This document shows positions 12,785 through 22,148 of a stretch of DNA of 64,000 nt, in pieces. Made by a program: the position numbers and the translations under genes. The stretch spans positions 1,111,614 to 1,175,613 of the forward strand of contig JAJEKV010000031.1 of assembly GCA_021234155.1 (NCBI GenBank), given 5' to 3'. The notes beneath the pieces are model-generated. The model made no database searches and had not been told where the DNA came from. It was given only the letters and a program-made list of their open reading frames with translations. The number at the start of each line of letters is the position of its first letter. The stretch's first letter is position 1. Source of the stretch: Isoetes taiwanensis (lineage: Eukaryota > Streptophyta > Lycopodiopsida > Isoetales > Isoetaceae).

Positions 12785-12915
12785 TTTTGGGTTGCCGTTA
12801 GGGGGGCAAACCCTTGCTCATGTGGGTTTTTAGCATATTCTAAGCATATGCTGGAATATTCTTAGAATATGCTGGAAACTGCTCCAAACTGGTTCTTGCC
12901 TATAAACTGGCGGTC
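12785..12915 (+). repeat. Dispersed hairpin-containing repeat, copy 2
   Basis: Diverged copy of 8700-8836 in the same orientation. The 'gggttgcc..ggggggcaaaccc' hairpin, the 'gctggaatatt' palindrome and the closing 'ataaactggcggtc' are all shared. Confidence 0.75.
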
Positions 12916-13485
12916 GCCTCTGTTGGTGGTCCGACCCTTAGTCGCCTTGTTCGAAACCGCAAACACGCAGGGCTAGATTCCACCTGCAGATGAATTCTCA
13001 GCTAGGTGTCCTATTCTATATTTTATTTCCACAAGCATTTTGCTCTGAGCCATTTTACGTGCCTTGCTATTCTATGCAAGGGTTAGATACAACCCGCGGC
13101 GGAAGTCGCTTTACAACTGCGGCTTATTTTTGCCAAAGACTTTCGGTGTGATTTCTAACTACAGTAGCATGATACCAGTGTCTTTTCTTGTGCTTGACAA
13201 GGTAGAAATTGTTACTTTTCAGTGTTTTTTTTGTGCCTTCGATCTTTAGTTAGTTTTAATCTTATACTGCCTAACAATAAGCTTTATTGTACCAATGTCA
13301 TTTCGTTTTTTTACATCTAGCATGTTCTGCAAGATGGACGTTTTGGCATTACAGATAAAGGGATCAATCATCCGAAGGAAGTATTCACAGTTGGCATCTA
13401 TAATCTTTGCAAATATTAGATATAGTATTGCTATGATTTACAAGACCTTTAGGGTTTGGATAAAAAGGGTAGCACTTCTTTTCAG
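12916..13485. other. No gene recognised upstream of the MTB pseudogene
   Basis: If upstream exons of the MTB pseudogene were ever here they are no longer legible. Only short interrupted frames are present. Confidence 0.4.
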
Positions 13486-14160
13486 GAACATTGCTTGTTG
13501 GGTATTAAGGGCAATCGCGGCGTCGCAGTTATTGATGGGCATATCATACACGCGAATGTTGACACAGATGTGATAATATTAAAGGAGCCTCCATATGGTA
13601 TGCTTTTATACTGCACGAAAACACGTTAAGAACGCATTAAATTTTACAACCTATATACCGAACAAATTTGCATGGTTCTACCAGGTAAGATGACAAAGCC
13701 AGAAGAACTCTATCACATAATTGAACATTTTGCACTTGGTCAACGACGTCTTGAACTGTTTGGGGAAGACCATAATATTCGTGCTGGTTGGGTGACCATT
13801 GGAAAGGAGCTCACTTCATCAAACTATAATACCCAGGTATGTACTATTTAACTCAAATATTGACTAAGAATTCAAATATCATGAACATAGTTAATTCAGA
13901 GTTGGCTGCTCTCTGAGTCTTATATATTGTTGCAGACTTATTCAAAGTATTTCTCTGAGAGGTAAAGTATGGCAAGGAGGCCGTGGAAACCCTCCAGTTG
14001 ATGCTCCCCATTTGGTTGGCACAACCCTTGAGATAGAAGCACTTCGCCCAAATCACCTCACCTAGACCACAACAACCCCCAGCCCCAAGTCGCAATTCTC
14101 GCATCTCAACCTTCAGCAGACTTCTAGCAATAAGAAGCCTACAGCTTGCAGCATCTCCTA
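13486..14160 (+). pseudogene. METTL14/MTB (m6A methyltransferase subunit) pseudogene fragment
   Basis: METTL14-family proteins (MTB in plants) are the RNA-binding partner of METTL3/MTA in the nuclear complex that writes N6-methyladenosine on mRNA. Three C-terminal exons are readable with intact GT-AG borders. Exon 13486-13597 contains 'EHCLLGIKG' and 'DGHIIHANVDTDVI'. Exon 13685-13836 contains '[20 protein letters not shown]' and '[12 protein letters not shown]'. An exon starts at 13936 ('TYSKYFSE'). The family's 'GKVWQGG..NPP..APHLV' tail follows only after a frameshift near 13962. Two compensating frameshifts also appear to scramble the normally 'VRRSTDG'-like stretch in the first exon. The catalytic-fold N-terminal part is missing. 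Retained introns show it is a DNA-level fragment, not a processed retrocopy. It ends a few hundred bases from the left end of element A. Confidence 0.87.
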
Positions 14161-14505
14161 GAGTTCCTCAAGATGGACAAGTAGCACCGCCAAATGCCGG
14201 CCGTAGTACCGGTAGAGAGTCATCCGCTAGCGCCATAGCATCCGTTGTTGTGGTGGATGTTGTTGCCGGAGTTGATCCAAAGGTTGCTCGATGTTCTTTT
14301 GTCGGGCGCTCAGAAGCAAGACCCGCCACGCCTTCTATATGTGATGGTGAGAAACCGGATAAAGATGTTTCCAGATTATTCAGGGATAGATACCGCTGAG
14401 CATACAAAAGAAACTACCAAAGACTCAAGAGTAAACACCGTGGATCGCTTGTAGAAGGTACCCCAAATGGAAGTATATCTGATGTTGGGAGGCCAGAATG
14501 AGGCC
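14161..14505 (+). other. Open frame between MTB fragment and element A
   Basis: A frame free of stops continues from about 14061 to 14397, rich in Ser/Arg/Val (contains 'AGVDPKVARCSFVGRSEARP'). The first part may be the shifted low-complexity MTB tail; the remainder is unrecognised. Overlapping minus-strand frames exist. No independent gene is supported. Confidence 0.3.
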
Positions 14506-14509
14506 TTTT
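14506..14509. repeat. Putative 4-bp target-site duplication, left (TTTT)
   Basis: TTTT directly precedes the left terminal repeat of element A and directly follows the right one (21139-21142). Homopolymer duplications are weak evidence on their own; the terminal repeats carry the argument. Confidence 0.5.
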
Positions 14510-14539
14510 GGGTGTAAATTTGATAGTGGTACCCCAAAA
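14510..14539 (+). repeat. Element A left terminal inverted repeat
   Basis: Thirty bases identical to the reverse complement of 21109-21138. Similarity continues in broken form through 'gcacttaaagcacct'. Confidence 0.95.
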
Positions 14540-14723
14540 TGCGCCGAAAAGCACCAAGCACTTAAAGCACCTAAATTGAAAGCAGTTTTTTTTCAGAGGA
14601 CATCATTTGCCTGCTTTCCGCGCCCTTTCTTTATTCTGCCCCAATTTCAATCCCTGCTTTCCTAATCCTCTTCCTTGATCACCAATTCCGCTACACAATC
14701 CTTTTGATCCGTTCAATTTACAA

Positions 14724-15290
14724 TGGCCGGCGGTGACCGAGCAAGATTTCATAGACATTCATGGACTTTCGGTGAAGGATTGCACTACTTTGAAAGTAAA
14801 ATGGTTGGAAGATAATGTAACAGATGCACAATGGGCCTCGGTTTGGCAAGAAGGCCCAAGCAATAAGATGAAAGTTTCCATGATCCAAATTTCTGGTTCC
14901 GAAAAATTGGACCAGATTGTTGAAAAAAATTATATCGGAAGGAAACTATGCCAAACAATGAAGTGAGAAAAAGTGGTGGCTTATGCTTTTGCATGGGAAA
15001 AATTGTGATATCGCCATTTCAAACCCCGCAAAAAGCACAAGATCAATTGGGCCTCTTTTGGGCTCAAGTTATGAAGTATAGAAATTGCGGTGTCTAGTAG
15101 AGGAAAGGATGTCCAAGTTGCCACTTCTAGCAAAGTTACTTGCTTAGAAAGTTCAAAATTAGACCACTCGCTTTTAAAAGAGAACTTTGAATTGATTAAG
15201 GAAGTCAGAAATAAGCTTGAGAATGAAAGGGCAAGCATGTTAGAAGAGGTGCATGAAATTGAGGTTAGTTTAGGCTGCAGAGGCTAAGTC
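14724..15290 (+). pseudogene. Element A plus-strand gene, N-terminal part with coiled coil
   Basis: An ATG at 14724 opens a short frame ('MAGGDRARF') that shifts by one base into a 77-codon frame (contains 'KVKWLEDNVTDAQWASVW'). A second stretch at 15090-15287 is a predicted coiled coil rich in Leu/Glu/Lys (contains 'LKENFELIKEVRNKLENER'). The pieces are in different frames, so either introns or frameshifts separate them. No known family is recognised. Position and strand suggest they belong with the RING-like and phosphatase segments downstream. Confidence 0.45.
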
Positions 15291-15669
15291 TAATGAAAAA
15301 TTCAATTGGGAACTTGAAGAGAGCATGAAGAAAGTTGAGGCTTTGAAGTCCACAATATCCGAAGGCGGGAGGATTCTGATCCGAGGAAGGAATTGGAGAT
15401 GACACTACAAATGGAGACATATTACCGTCGAAGTTAAAAACATTTTCAAGTCTCCGTGATCTGTAAGGAGCAAATCGAGGAAGAATACCTTGGAATTGGA
15501 GATCAAAGAGAAAGAGGCCAGAATTTCGAACTCGTAGCTAATCTTTGTAATCTTCTGAGAATTGAAGAATATAAGTTTCAATCCATTCGACATCAACACT
15601 ATCAGCAGAAGACTACCGTAAATCGCAACTTTGGTGCTTGCTTTGCTTTGTGGCCTATTTTTTTCATGA

Positions 15670-15769
15670 TAGGTACAAATTGTCTTTGATTTTAAGTTGT
15701 GATCATGAGTACCATGTGGCTTGTGCAGCCTTGTTGAAGGAAGGTAAATGCAAGGTATGTGGGGTGTAA
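15670..15769 (+). pseudogene. RING-like zinc-binding segment of the element A gene
   Basis: Read in a frame that opens just after 15670, the segment gives 'CDHEYHVACAALLKEGKCK' then 'VCGV' and a stop. The spacing of Cys, His, His, Cys, Cys and Cys resembles the second half of a RING finger or a related cross-brace zinc motif. The first half of such a domain is not evident upstream. It follows the coiled coil and precedes the basic region. A role in ubiquitin transfer would be a guess. Confidence 0.4.
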
Positions 15770-15932
15770 TTCATCCGATTTATTTCTTGAGCTTGGCATG
15801 CATGTGACAAATAAGCCAGGCAAATAAAATAGTTGATATGCCCTACGATAGATGTACCTACAAATCAACTTGATTCAATTGGTAGGTCCTCTTCTCGCTC
15901 TCAAGACTATGTGCCACCTTCCGAATTGAAAA

Positions 15933-16241
15933 GTGCTGAAAGATGCATTGTGTAGTCCTAAAAAGCGCTTAAGGCAAAGGGCTAGAAAAGCATCCAAAGG
16001 ATATGCAAGTGAGCGGGATGAAACCGTTGTTGAACAGGATGGTGTAGGATGTAGTAAGGATGTACAAATTACCCTTCAAAAGAGAAGAAAGCAGCCAACA
16101 AAAGGAAAAGGAAAGATGGAGAGGTTGCAACAAAGAAGGAAAAACATTAAAAAGGCAAAGAACACAGTCAAGAAGGCGTGGAAGTACAATTTTAGAAGGA
16201 GGGCATTGGCAAATGAGCTGGAATCACGTAAAAGAAGTTGA
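15933..16241 (+). pseudogene. Lys/Arg-rich segment of the element A gene
   Basis: An open frame of about 100 codons, very rich in Lys and Arg (contains 'KRRKQPTKGKGKMERLQQRR'), of the sort used for nuclear localisation or nucleic-acid contact. It sits between the RING-like motif and the phosphatase segment on the same strand. No family is recognised. It could equally be an exon of one long protein or an isolated open stretch. Confidence 0.35.
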
Positions 16242-16499
16242 GGTTGAAACAATTACGTAAAATGAAGAACTAGAAAAGGCGTAAAACGTAAAAGGAAGGG
16301 CCAGAAAAGGAAGTACTAGAAAAGGAAGACACAGGTACCAAAATGAATGCAATTATGGAGGTTTTAAGAGGCAATTCAAATTTGTCTATAAAATCTTTGA
16401 TTTAACTATAGATGTTTGAATGTTCAGGTACAATTGTATTTCAAGACCAAAATGTTGAACAAATGGTTGATCAAAATGTTGATGGGTTATTATTAATTT

Positions 16500-17229
16500 A
16501 GTATTTTAAATTTCTGTTTGTGTTTGTGCTTGAGTTGGTGTTTACTTTATATTTTTTGAATGATAGGTGTACAGCAAAGTCCTCTTTGAAGAGGAAACTT
16601 CTTATTTTAGATGTGAATGGTGTTCTAGTGAGTACATACAGTAGGAACAATCCTGTACGTGTGGACAGCAGATTGTGGATTACAAAAACAAGCAAGAAAT
16701 TGGTTGTTTTAAGGCCTCATGCACGGGAATTTCTGCAGGAAGCAATGGCACACTTTGACATAGCAATTTGGTCATCCATGAACAAGGTTAATGTAAATGA
16801 AGTTGTGGATGTCATAGCACCAGTTATTAGGCATGACTTTGTATTTATTTGGGATCAGACCCATTGCTTAGAGATGCCTTTCAAGTGGCCCATCCGATCT
16901 GAAAAACCATTGTACTTAAAACCTTTATCTGCAGTTTTTAGTGAATACCCACAATATGAGGGCAATTGCATATTGTTGGATGATAGCATTCATAAAACAT
17001 TTGCCTCTCCACCTTTCACATCTCTTTTGATTCCAGGCTTTAATTTGGATGCAGATGATTATGTATTGGACCAATTCCTCGCCAAAGACTTAAGGATGTG
17101 GCAATGGTTGATGATTTCTCTAACATTCTAAAGGAGCATTGTAGGCGGATCAAGACCACGAGGGATGCTCTCGGAATTCTAGAAACAATGTCGAGTTTGA
17201 ATTGGGAAAGGAAACCACCGAAATGGTAA
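16500..17229 (+). pseudogene. FCP1/SCP-like HAD phosphatase carried by element A
   Basis: The 203-residue frame from 16520 shows the FCP1-homology fold. The nucleophile motif is 'LLILDVNGVLVSTY' (Asp31). 'VLRPHAREFL' follows at about 63-72, then the 'AIWSS' motif-II Ser/Thr at about 82-86, and an acidic pair in 'CILLDDSIHK' at about 150-159. Family members dephosphorylate phosphoserine/threonine, classically on the RNA polymerase II CTD. The usual DxD second Asp, the general acid, is Asn33 here. From memory, plants have a related paralogue group with the same DVNG/DLNG signature, so this may be lineage-typical rather than a defect. 'aatgatag' before 'GTGTACAGC' looks like a splice acceptor, so upstream exons are expected. 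After 'KDL', one lost base near 17090 breaks the frame. The correct continuation ('VAMVDDFSNILKEHC') runs to a stop at 17229. Lying inside the terminal repeats, it is element-borne. Confidence 0.82.
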
Positions 17230-17730
17230 AACAATATTGCAAAGGTCACTACAATGGTTAAGGGAGACCTTTCATACTTCAGACACACGTATAGAATGCG
17301 TAAGTTGATTCGTAATTCGTGGTTAAGATGAGACCAGATTCATGCAAAGTTACAGGTTGAATATTGAAATAGTGAAGACTTATATATAACTTCGGGCGGA
17401 CATGCCACGATTTTGTACATGTTATACAAAAGCGGATATGCCACAATTTTGATGTAATACAGAACATAAATACATGACTTTTCGGGTTACAATTGCATTG
17501 ATGTTTTTGTGTGAGTGCTTTTTGCTTTAATAGTCAAACTATGAATAATGATTGAGTCAATACCATATGAACAATATTTAAGCCGAGTTTGACCATAGAA
17601 TTTAAAATTTGAGTTTGGGAGGCTACATATAATCTGCTGGCAAGTGTCTTCACCATAGTATACAACATACCATCCTCTTCATCCGCAATCATTTCAAAAG
17701 TTAGCTAATCTTACAAGGTGGCTATACACA

Positions 17731-19345
17731 CTAGCCACAGGGCTGGTCATCCAGTAGCTCAAATTTGAGACCACCCACCTGTTTATAGTAATATCCTGAG
17801 ACAATAACAGATTCAACTCCAAATACATTTCCCCATCCATCCACATAATCCTCAAGCAAAGTGTTCTTTGCTTCTGTGCACTTCAATACATAAAAATCAA
17901 CCCCCTCTTCATTACCTTCCTCTGCATTGACAGCAAAATTATCTCCAACCTCTACCATAGAACTAGCTATGTCATAGTCTTCCTCATCTTCCTCTTCTTC
18001 ATGTTCATCTTCTACTTCTATCTGCAAGTCTTCATCTGATGCTTTATTAGCATCATTAGTTGCTTTAATCTCCTTCAGTTTTAGTTCAGTAGTTTCCCAA
18101 CCACCAATGCGTGACTTCGTGGTGCAGGAGTCCCATTGGAATTGAACACAATTCTCACAGAAGCATGAGAGAGGTCTATAAGCTACCTTTAGAGTGTTGT
18201 CCTTGTCACATGGTCTTATGCAATGGAGTTGTGTAGTTCCTTTCAAAGTGTGATGTCAAATCTCTCGATCTATCTATTTTTGAGGGATCAATTTCCCGTA
18301 TACCGCACAAGTGCTTAGTGCTGTAAGTGCTTTCAGTGCTGAAACAGTTGAAGAATATCCATATCAAAAAATAAAAAAAGAAGACAATCTTGATTTAGGG
18401 CTGGGAAATATCATGTTTTACATAATAGAGTAGCCCATTAACAACCACAAACACAAACAATTTATATATTCATGCCCTTAATTTCTAAGTGCTTAAGTGC
18501 TTTAAGTGCTTAAGTGCTTTAAGTATGCAGAGGAAAACCAGTAAAGTATACCTTGTTATGTCATTATCGGGGATTGTTGTTGAAGTACCACCTAAGAAAT
18601 GCAACCACCTCCTTTGCACACCGCAATTTCTTTCCATCATATTTCATCCTTTCCTTTGTTAGAATCCTCTTGATGACATGCTCCAAGACCATCATGCTCA
18701 CCTTTTCCATGTGAGCTAGCAAAAAAAAATTCGAGAAATATCCTTTTGAAGATGTTTGTGAAACCTACCAAGGAAGTAAAATGGTCTTGCGACTTAAACC
18801 GTGGAAGAACGACCATCACTCGTAAAACATGTTTGTTATAGTTAATTCCCATAGATTTTAGCCAATCAAGATGATTATGGAGACAATCTTTGGACAAACT
18901 TCGATCATGAGTTTTGTCATCACTGATATAGAAGTGAGTCTCCTTCACAATTCCTTTCAATGAGTTTTTTTCTTTTCTCTTTTTTGCAGATTTTTTTTTT
19001 TAATCTTTTGTCATCTTCTTCCTTCTTCTTCATACCTTGCTTCTCCTCGATTTTCTCATTCTTCTATAAGTGATGTGTACAAGAATGGAGACTCGATCAA
19101 GATGCCGATGGGCGAGGGATTGAGCTTCTTGTTGAATTTTAAATCCATAATTCTCTCGCAAAATCTATCACGAGACAATAGTATCATCCAAGCGCAAATG
19201 TTTGTCAAACATTGCCCTGAATTGTTTTGTTTTGCCAATGAGCTCAGAATTATGTGGAACAAATGTCTTCGTGAGTTTTAGTTGCATCTTTGATGGAATT
19301 CAAAAGGAGAACCTGATTTGTATGCCAATCTTGTAACCTTTGAAG
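17731..19345 (-). pseudogene. Element A transposase (DDE type), multiply frameshifted
   Basis: Reading the minus strand downward, pieces of one protein appear in order. About 19.34-19.19 kb contains 'TKTFVPHNSELIGKTKQFRA'. 'DFARELW..' near 19150 corresponds to the family's 'MDFAENY' first catalytic Asp. 'KETHFYISDDKTHDRSL' (18.95-18.89 kb) follows. 'SDGRSS' then 'RFKS' near 18.81 kb (second Asp) is split by two one-base shifts. 'SHGKGEHDGLGA' (18.71-18.68 kb) supplies the third acidic site, and the frame shifts into 'VIKRILTKERMKYDG'. Next comes a gap. 'IDPSKIDRSRDLTSHF' precedes the zinc-knuckle-like 'PLSCFCENCVQFQWDSC' exon (18246-17731), whose C-terminal half is acidic. I recognise this order from transposon-like proteins seen in many animals; that recall is from memory. 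No product can be made as it stands. Confidence 0.75.
18310..18526. repeat. Internal cluster of AAGTGCTT words in element A
   Basis: 'aagtgctt' and close variants recur at 18310-18345 and four or more times at 18485-18525. The same word, and its complement AAGCACTT, lies just inside both terminal repeats. The cluster falls in a probable intron or gap of the transposase. Repeated subterminal words are commonly transposase-binding sites; that function is inferred. Confidence 0.6.
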
Positions 19346-21108
19346 GTTTCTTGCCAGCCCTAGTTTTCTTGTTACGTACTTCTTCTTTGCTGCGAGAAGA
19401 GGATAAAGCTTTAATTTACCTCTACACTAACACACACCCAACTCAAGAAAAATCTAAACTACTTTTACCTGCTCAAACACTTTCCAATTAACATCCCGCT
19501 TATTATTCTTAACCTTCTCTCTCGGGGCATGTTGGCGACCTATATAAAGCAATCAAATATGTTAAAATCAAGGCAATCAAAACCGGAAATTGCAAGGAAA
19601 CCACACTTGCCTCTTAAAACCACACTTTGTACAGTGTGCATTAGACATGCATGCTTGTGCCATTCATCATTCTCATCCTTAAGCGCACACAATTTGTCTC
19701 CAATAATCACTAGTTGATTTGATTGTGTTTTCTTTAGCAATACATGTTGGACCCGAACCACAAATTCTGCACTTACACTTGCAATCTTTGTGTACACCAT
19801 AAGGATCAGATCCTCATGTTATTTATGGCTTGCATGGCAAACTCAAGATCTGAGATGGTATTGGCAACAACATGTTTCTCTTTCTTGAAGCCTCCTAATA
19901 TAGCTTGGTTTCAATCTTTCAAAAGTCTTTGGGATATCTTCATATCGGGGATGTTCCTTTTCAAAAGCAAGGTATAGTTGCAACTGAACAAAAAAAAAAA
20001 AAAAAAAATAGATTTCAGAACCATGTAAGAAATATAGAAACTAAAAAACATGAGAATAACAAATAAATGGTTCAAGGAATACACATGTCACTTCTAGCAA
20101 ATGTATTGGATGATCAATTTTCTCTGCCACTCTCGGTTACATGCTTTCTAACATGTTTTTATAAAGGTGAAACTCGTGTATTCTCATGCCAAAACCTTCT
20201 CACAACACTTATCTCTTAAAGGGGAAAGTGCATCAAATCTCTTCTTCCTTGCATGCATTGACCATGGACCAAATCAAACTCTCAGACATATTAGTCTTCT
20301 AAATGCCTGGGCTACAGTTTTCTTAGGAATTGAAAGAAGCCTTGAAATTGCTCTCGATTAGTCCCTCTAACGTGGAAGCTGCCATTTGGAGGGTAGTCTT
20401 CCTTTGCTTGGAGTACATCAAGACTTCTTTGAAATTTTTGTTGCTGCATGGTTTCTCTCACATTGAAATCATATCTTTCATCACATGAAATTCCTTGGGA
20501 TCCGCTATAGTAACATGTGGTAAATGTTTGATCCTTTTTAAAAACTGTGGTGCTACTCTTCCTTTTGAATCATCATCGACAATTCCTTACAATGTGAAAA
20601 AAGAATCCTCTAACTCTTTTGAAAGTTCCTTTGTCTTCTTTTGACTCGTCGAACGTTCTTTTCTCTTCCGTACTAAGGGGTGCAATGTTCTCCTTCTCCA
20701 ATTCTCTAATCCTCTTTTACGGATTCTCGTTTTCTCCGGATTCTAGCTCCAAGTAAATTCTTCGTTTAGCGTAATCAATGCTTTCGAGAGAACTTGCCAT
20801 GAAATTGATATGATCAAGGAATTGCAATTCTAATTTGTCGAATTGCAATTGAAATGAACTAGTTTATTCCGAATTGAAGAATGATAGCAAGAATCGATAC
20901 AAATTCCCGCCATCCAAGAAATCCCGCCATCCCAGAGAATCAACTAAGAAATCAATTCCCCCGCCCAAAGAATCAGTCCATGTCATCGATCCCTTCCTCC
21001 TCGGAAGAGGATTGCTATTTCTGGATTAACAACCTCATAATTCGTTACTCTAAATTTTGATGGAGGAATAAGCACCTAAAGCACTTAAAGCAAGTGTCCG
21101 GACAGTGC
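19346..21108 (-). other. Illegible part of element A, presumed transposase N-terminus
   Basis: Minus-strand stretches such as the 19540-19800 frame (contains 'KHACLMHTVQSVVLRGKCGF') and about 20.55-20.35 kb (contains 'ADPKEFHVMKDMISM') look protein-like but are broken by stops. A 20-base A tract lies at 19990-20009. I expect the N-terminal DNA-binding region of the transposase here but cannot demonstrate it. Confidence 0.3.
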
Positions 21109-21138
21109 TTTTGGGGTACCACTATCAAATTTACACCC
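21109..21138 (-). repeat. Element A right terminal inverted repeat
   Basis: Perfect 30-base inverted copy of the left end. Immediately inside it is a 'cagtgctt' word and a short 'gtccggac' palindrome. Confidence 0.95.
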
Positions 21139-21142
21139 TTTT

Positions 21143-21601
21143 ATTCATGTCACATGAAATTCAAATTTTGCCTTATCATGTACATTATATTTTGAGATAT
21201 TCGAAACTCAATTCTGTAGTTGCAATGATCTATAGACCCTAATGAATCCACTTCCATTCCTTCCAATTATTGAACATGTGAATAATAAAAACTTCCTTGC
21301 AGAACTAACTAGAGGATCTGGTAATGTGATCAGAATGAGGGAAGAAGCTATCCCATGTATGCTTCTTAGAAAACAAATTGAAAATTACACCTTGGAAGGC
21401 AATTGTCTGCTGAACATAACCATTTTTAACTGCGAAGGCTGGTATATTGATAGAGGCAAGTCATTTCATTTCACAATACCATTTTTTGCAACTATTCTAT
21501 TTTTGATTGATTGTGAAAACATGACTTTGAACTATGATTTAAGCCAATTCATCCTTCGGCCGTGGAGGGCAACCCTCCGTGCGCAGCACCTTGTTTTTTT
21601 T
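21143..21601 (+). other. Unassigned 121-codon ORF right of element A
   Basis: The frame 21242-21607 is open and has protein-like composition (contains 'FLAELTRGSGNVIRMREEAI'). It ends in a T tract at the start of a duplicated block. No family, signal peptide or splice context is recognised, so I do not call a gene. Confidence 0.25.
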
Positions 21602-21818
21602 TTTTAATTTGAAGACTTGTATAGATAAGAAAAAGTAAATCAAAATATTCCATAATTAAGGATTTTGCCGTTGTATCTATATAAAGAAAAGAAGGCAAAC
21701 CAATAAAAGCAAAAACTTGCATACATTATGATCAAGTCGAGATACAACCTGAATAAAAGATGATAACAAAATGACAAATGTATAAATAAAGAAAGCATTA
21801 TATTGATATAACACTCAT
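21602..21818 (-). other. 3' untranslated region of the Cys-rich peptide gene (duplicated block)
   Basis: Directly downstream of the peptide stop on the minus strand, and duplicated at 7370-7590. AATAAA-like words occur on this strand. Conservation of the whole block beside both peptide copies indicates it was part of the ancestral gene. Confidence 0.6.
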
Positions 21819-22112
21819 CTACATATAAGGGACAATGCAGCTGCATTGATCACAACCATGAAAAACACAAGCACAAAAAGCCCCTTGGTCAGTACAATAG
21901 GAATGTTCACAAGGGCTCGGACATGCTGCCGCATTCTCTTGCTCAAGGGTGGTAAAGTCAGTAGCAATTTTGCGTGCGAGTGGATGAACAAACTTGTAAG
22001 TGCTGTTAAGATCTGTGGCACTCACTGAAGGGGCCGCCCTAGAAGATTGATGTAGAAGAGTGGAAGCCAAGAGCAAGAGCTGCAATGTGTGGATTCTTCT
22101 TCCCATTGCCAT
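21819..22112 (-). CDS. Small Cys-rich secreted peptide, intact copy
   Basis: A 97-residue precursor. An N-terminal basic-then-hydrophobic segment (residues 5-20, 'LQLLLLASTLL') reads as a signal peptide, with cleavage likely near residues 26-27. The middle region is polar. The C-terminal 34 residues hold eight cysteines (64, 68, 73, 80, 82, 87, 90, 92) spaced C-x3-C-x4-C-x6-C-x-C-x4-C-x2-C-x-C. This suggests four disulfides and an apoplastic defence- or signalling-type peptide, but the spacing matches no family I can name. The ATG is chosen because it gives the signal peptide and a TATA-like box lies about 40 bases upstream. A truncated paralogue at 8368-8627 keeps every cysteine, which hints at selection on the mature part before that copy broke. 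Confidence 0.7.
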   Translation of the reverse strand: MAMGRRIHTLQLLLLASTLLHQSSRAAPSVSATDLNSTYKFVHPLARKIATDFTTLEQENAAACPSPCEHSYCTDQGAFCACVFHGCDQCSCIVPYM

Positions 22113-22148
22113 GGAATTGAAGGATATGTGCCTCTTTCTCTTGTCTAC

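Larger units (their letters stand above)
14510..21138. mobile_element. Element A: 6.6-kb DNA transposon with phosphatase gene and decayed transposase
   Basis: The first 30 bases, starting 'GGGTGTAAATTTGATAGTGG', recur as a perfect inverted copy at the right end. Just inside both ends are copies of the near-palindromic word AAGCACTT/AAGTGCTT. TTTT flanks both sides. The plus strand holds an N-terminal fragment, a coiled coil, a RING-like zinc motif, a Lys/Arg-rich stretch and an FCP1-type HAD phosphatase (14.7-17.2 kb). The minus strand holds a frameshifted DDE transposase (about 17.7-19.35 kb) plus further illegible sequence to 20.8 kb. The two genes converge. I infer an autonomous element that has died, with the plus-strand gene either captured from the host or a second element gene. 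The superfamily is not assigned. Confidence 0.85.

Noticed and set aside
8700-12915. A 4-kb LTR retrotransposon bounded by the two hairpin repeats
   Set aside because: No TG..CA ends, primer-binding site, polypurine tract or gag/pol remnants lie between them.
14510-21138. Assigning element A to CACTA or Mutator
   Set aside because: The ends begin GGGTG rather than CACTA, and the apparent duplication is at most 4 bases, not 3 or 9. The transposase motifs fit neither.
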